64,000 nucleotides of DNA, from contig DNND01000061.1 in assembly GCA_003488005.1 (NCBI GenBank), forward strand, positions 64,557 to 128,556, in the 5' to 3' direction. This DNA comes from Blastocatellia bacterium. Its GTDB lineage: Bacteria; Acidobacteriota; Blastocatellia; Pyrinomonadales; Pyrinomonadaceae. Of the stretch, positions 62,760-64,000 are shown piece after piece (within the stretch, counting starts at the first letter, position 1; the number at the start of each line of letters is the position of its first letter). A model generated the notes under the pieces. The model made no database searches. It saw only the letters and a program-made list of their open reading frames with translations, and was not told the DNA's origin. The translations under genes and the position numbers were made by a program.

Positions 62760-63977
62760 TCACCCACCTCCCACGATTTGCAGTGGAATACTGAAGACAG
62801 CCAAAACGAATGCAAGCAGAATGATCACAATGACAACTGCGTTCGAGAGCCAGCCGTTCGTGTACTCCTCGAGGTAGTTGCGATCGTTCATCAGAATCAG
62901 GAAGGGAACTATTGATAGCGGCAGCGTGGCCGCCGTTAGCGCCATCGACATGATGGTTATTTTGAGCGGATCAATTCCGGTTAGCACGATCAGCGCTCCG
63001 AGCAGGATTACGATTGTATAGGTCAGACTAAAACGCGCCTCTTTTTTTGGTGGCTGGTTTTCACTCCAGTTCCAGCCAAAACCCTGAGCAGCAAAATAGG
63101 CCACCTGGAGCGTGATCTCGAGCGCCGCACCAAGACAGGCGATTCCAAGCGATAAGACGAAGAGTATGAAACCCCAGTGGCCCAACGCATCCTGGAGCAA
63201 CAAAGCGAGTTGTGAATAGTGATCGGCGTGCAGTCCTCTCGGTGGAAACACCAGCGCCCCCAGCACCAGCACGGCAACCGAGATCAAACTTCCAAAGCTC
63301 ATGCCAGTTGATGCTATGACGCGGTTTACTCCAATGTAGTCTTCGGTCCAGTGGTCCTCGATGGCCCCCGAGGAATAGAAAAAGAACAGGTAGGGCGAAA
63401 TGGAAGCTCCGAGAATCGAGACCGCAATGAACCAGTAGTGACTCTTGTCGTGAGCAGGAAGAGTAGGGATGGCGCCGCCTACCACGCTGTGCCAGTTTGG
63501 TTTCATCATGAATGCGCCGACGATGAACGAGATTGTTACCAGCCCGAGAACAGAAACGCCTTTCTCAATAAATCCAAACGTCCCTTTCCAAATCAGAAGC
63601 CAAACCAACAGGGCTACGGGCACTGCCCACCACTGAAAGCCAACGCCGGTAGACAACTCGAGCGCAACGCAAACGCCGCCAAGTTCGGCGCTCAGCACCA
63701 ACAGCGTGACGAGGTTCAGGACGATGAAGAGCACAAAGAAATAGTTAAACCCAAAACGTTCACGGATGGCGCTAGTCAAAGTGTGTCCGCTTACGGCCGC
63801 TAACCGTCCTGCCTGTTCCACCAAAAAGATTACGCACAGCCCGCCCAGCAAAACCGCCCAGATCAACTGAAAACCAAAATCCGCGCCGGCCTGGGCCGCG
63901 GTCGCTATCGATCCAATCTCGAGGAAGCCGCCGACACTGGTCACGATCCCGAGACTGATTTCCAGCAGCTTCTTCAT
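62760..63977 (-). CDS. Nramp-family divalent metal transporter, atypical
   Basis: 405 aa with about eleven transmembrane helices. The overall match to Nramp/MntH is clear (IATAAQAGADFGFQLIWAVL, LSAELGGVCVALEL). The two substrate-coordinating motifs differ: the TM1 DPGN is EIGS here (in GGFLEIGSIAT) and the TM6 MPH is SPY (in ILGASISPYLFFF). It therefore should not be called a manganese transporter; a different ion such as magnesium, or a different mechanism, is likely. First gene of a four-gene operon with two PRC-like proteins and a propeller lipoprotein. Confidence 0.82.
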   Translation of the reverse strand: MKKLLEISLGIVTSVGGFLEIGSIATAAQAGADFGFQLIWAVLLGGLCVIFLVEQAGRLAAVSGHTLTSAIRERFGFNYFFVLFIVLNLVTLLVLSAELGGVCVALELSTGVGFQWWAVPVALLVWLLIWKGTFGFIEKGVSVLGLVTISFIVGAFMMKPNWHSVVGGAIPTLPAHDKSHYWFIAVSILGASISPYLFFFYSSGAIEDHWTEDYIGVNRVIASTGMSFGSLISVAVLVLGALVFPPRGLHADHYSQLALLLQDALGHWGFILFVLSLGIACLGAALEITLQVAYFAAQGFGWNWSENQPPKKEARFSLTYTIVILLGALIVLTGIDPLKITIMSMALTAATLPLSIVPFLILMNDRNYLEEYTNGWLSNAVVIVIILLAFVLAVFSIPLQIVGGG

Positions 63978-64000
63978 TCGTCAAGACTTCCCATGTTCCC

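Overview
The window is a chromosomal segment from a high-GC, Gram-negative-type bacterium (TonB-dependent receptor, lipoprotein, many signal peptides). The mix of a single-locus contractile injection system with DUF4157 cargo, NtrC-type control, abundant short palindromic repeats and PRC-barrel/Nramp genes resembles soil Acidobacteriota (Blastocatellia-like). That placement is inference only; no rRNA or ribosomal protein gene is present.

Layout. 0-8 kb: two tandem radical-SAM proteins with an N-terminal SPASM-like Cys region, a secreted serine hydrolase, an OmpR/HisKA two-component pair and a small zinc-ribbon protein. 8.1-12.9 kb: an accessory island that looks less GC-rich by eye. It begins with a duplicated 233-bp non-coding repeat, followed by two convergent cassettes made of tiny sigma-region-4-like helix-turn-helix proteins. 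One cassette ends in a PD-(D/E)XK-type nuclease, the other in a Swt1-type HEPN protein. 13-25 kb: housekeeping and remnants: two 5' fragments of a proline iminopeptidase gene, a membrane protein, a PhoD-like phosphatase, tRNA-Glu, a CAP-domain protein, PAP2 phosphatase, metallophosphoesterase, lipid kinase, RNB ribonuclease and tRNA-Met, separated by REPIN-like and other repeats.

25.1-53.05 kb (minus strand): a complete-looking extracellular contractile injection system (eCIS) locus of about 28 kb. In transcription order it encodes a small winged-helix-like protein, sheath, tube, gp26-like hub chaperone, a Pro-rich protein, a DUF4255/Pvc16 cap, AAA+ ATPase, a small conserved protein, a cargo island (three DUF4157 proteins, one non-DUF4157 cargo, two orphan leader mini-genes and a 187-aa unknown), CIS tube-initiator, LysM protein, gpD-like hub, gpV-like spike, PAAR-like tip, gp25, two large baseplate J-type proteins, a tail protein with a likely beta-helix, and a DUF6519 protein. 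Most genes overlap or abut. An NtrC-type activator with a degenerate receiver lies directly upstream, and the 200-bp gap between them holds a GG-N10-GC sigma-54-type promoter about 30 bases before the first start codon.

54.8-64 kb: PepSY protein with a second two-component pair flanked by related inverted repeats, a TonB-dependent receptor, and a four-gene operon of an atypical Nramp-family transporter, two PRC-barrel-like proteins and a YVTN beta-propeller lipoprotein.

The most unusual content is (i) a shared zinc-ribbon-like leader (LQRKCxCG) on six ORFs in the eCIS cargo island, two of which are little more than the leader, and (ii) the array of HTH mini-proteins attached to nuclease and HEPN genes.
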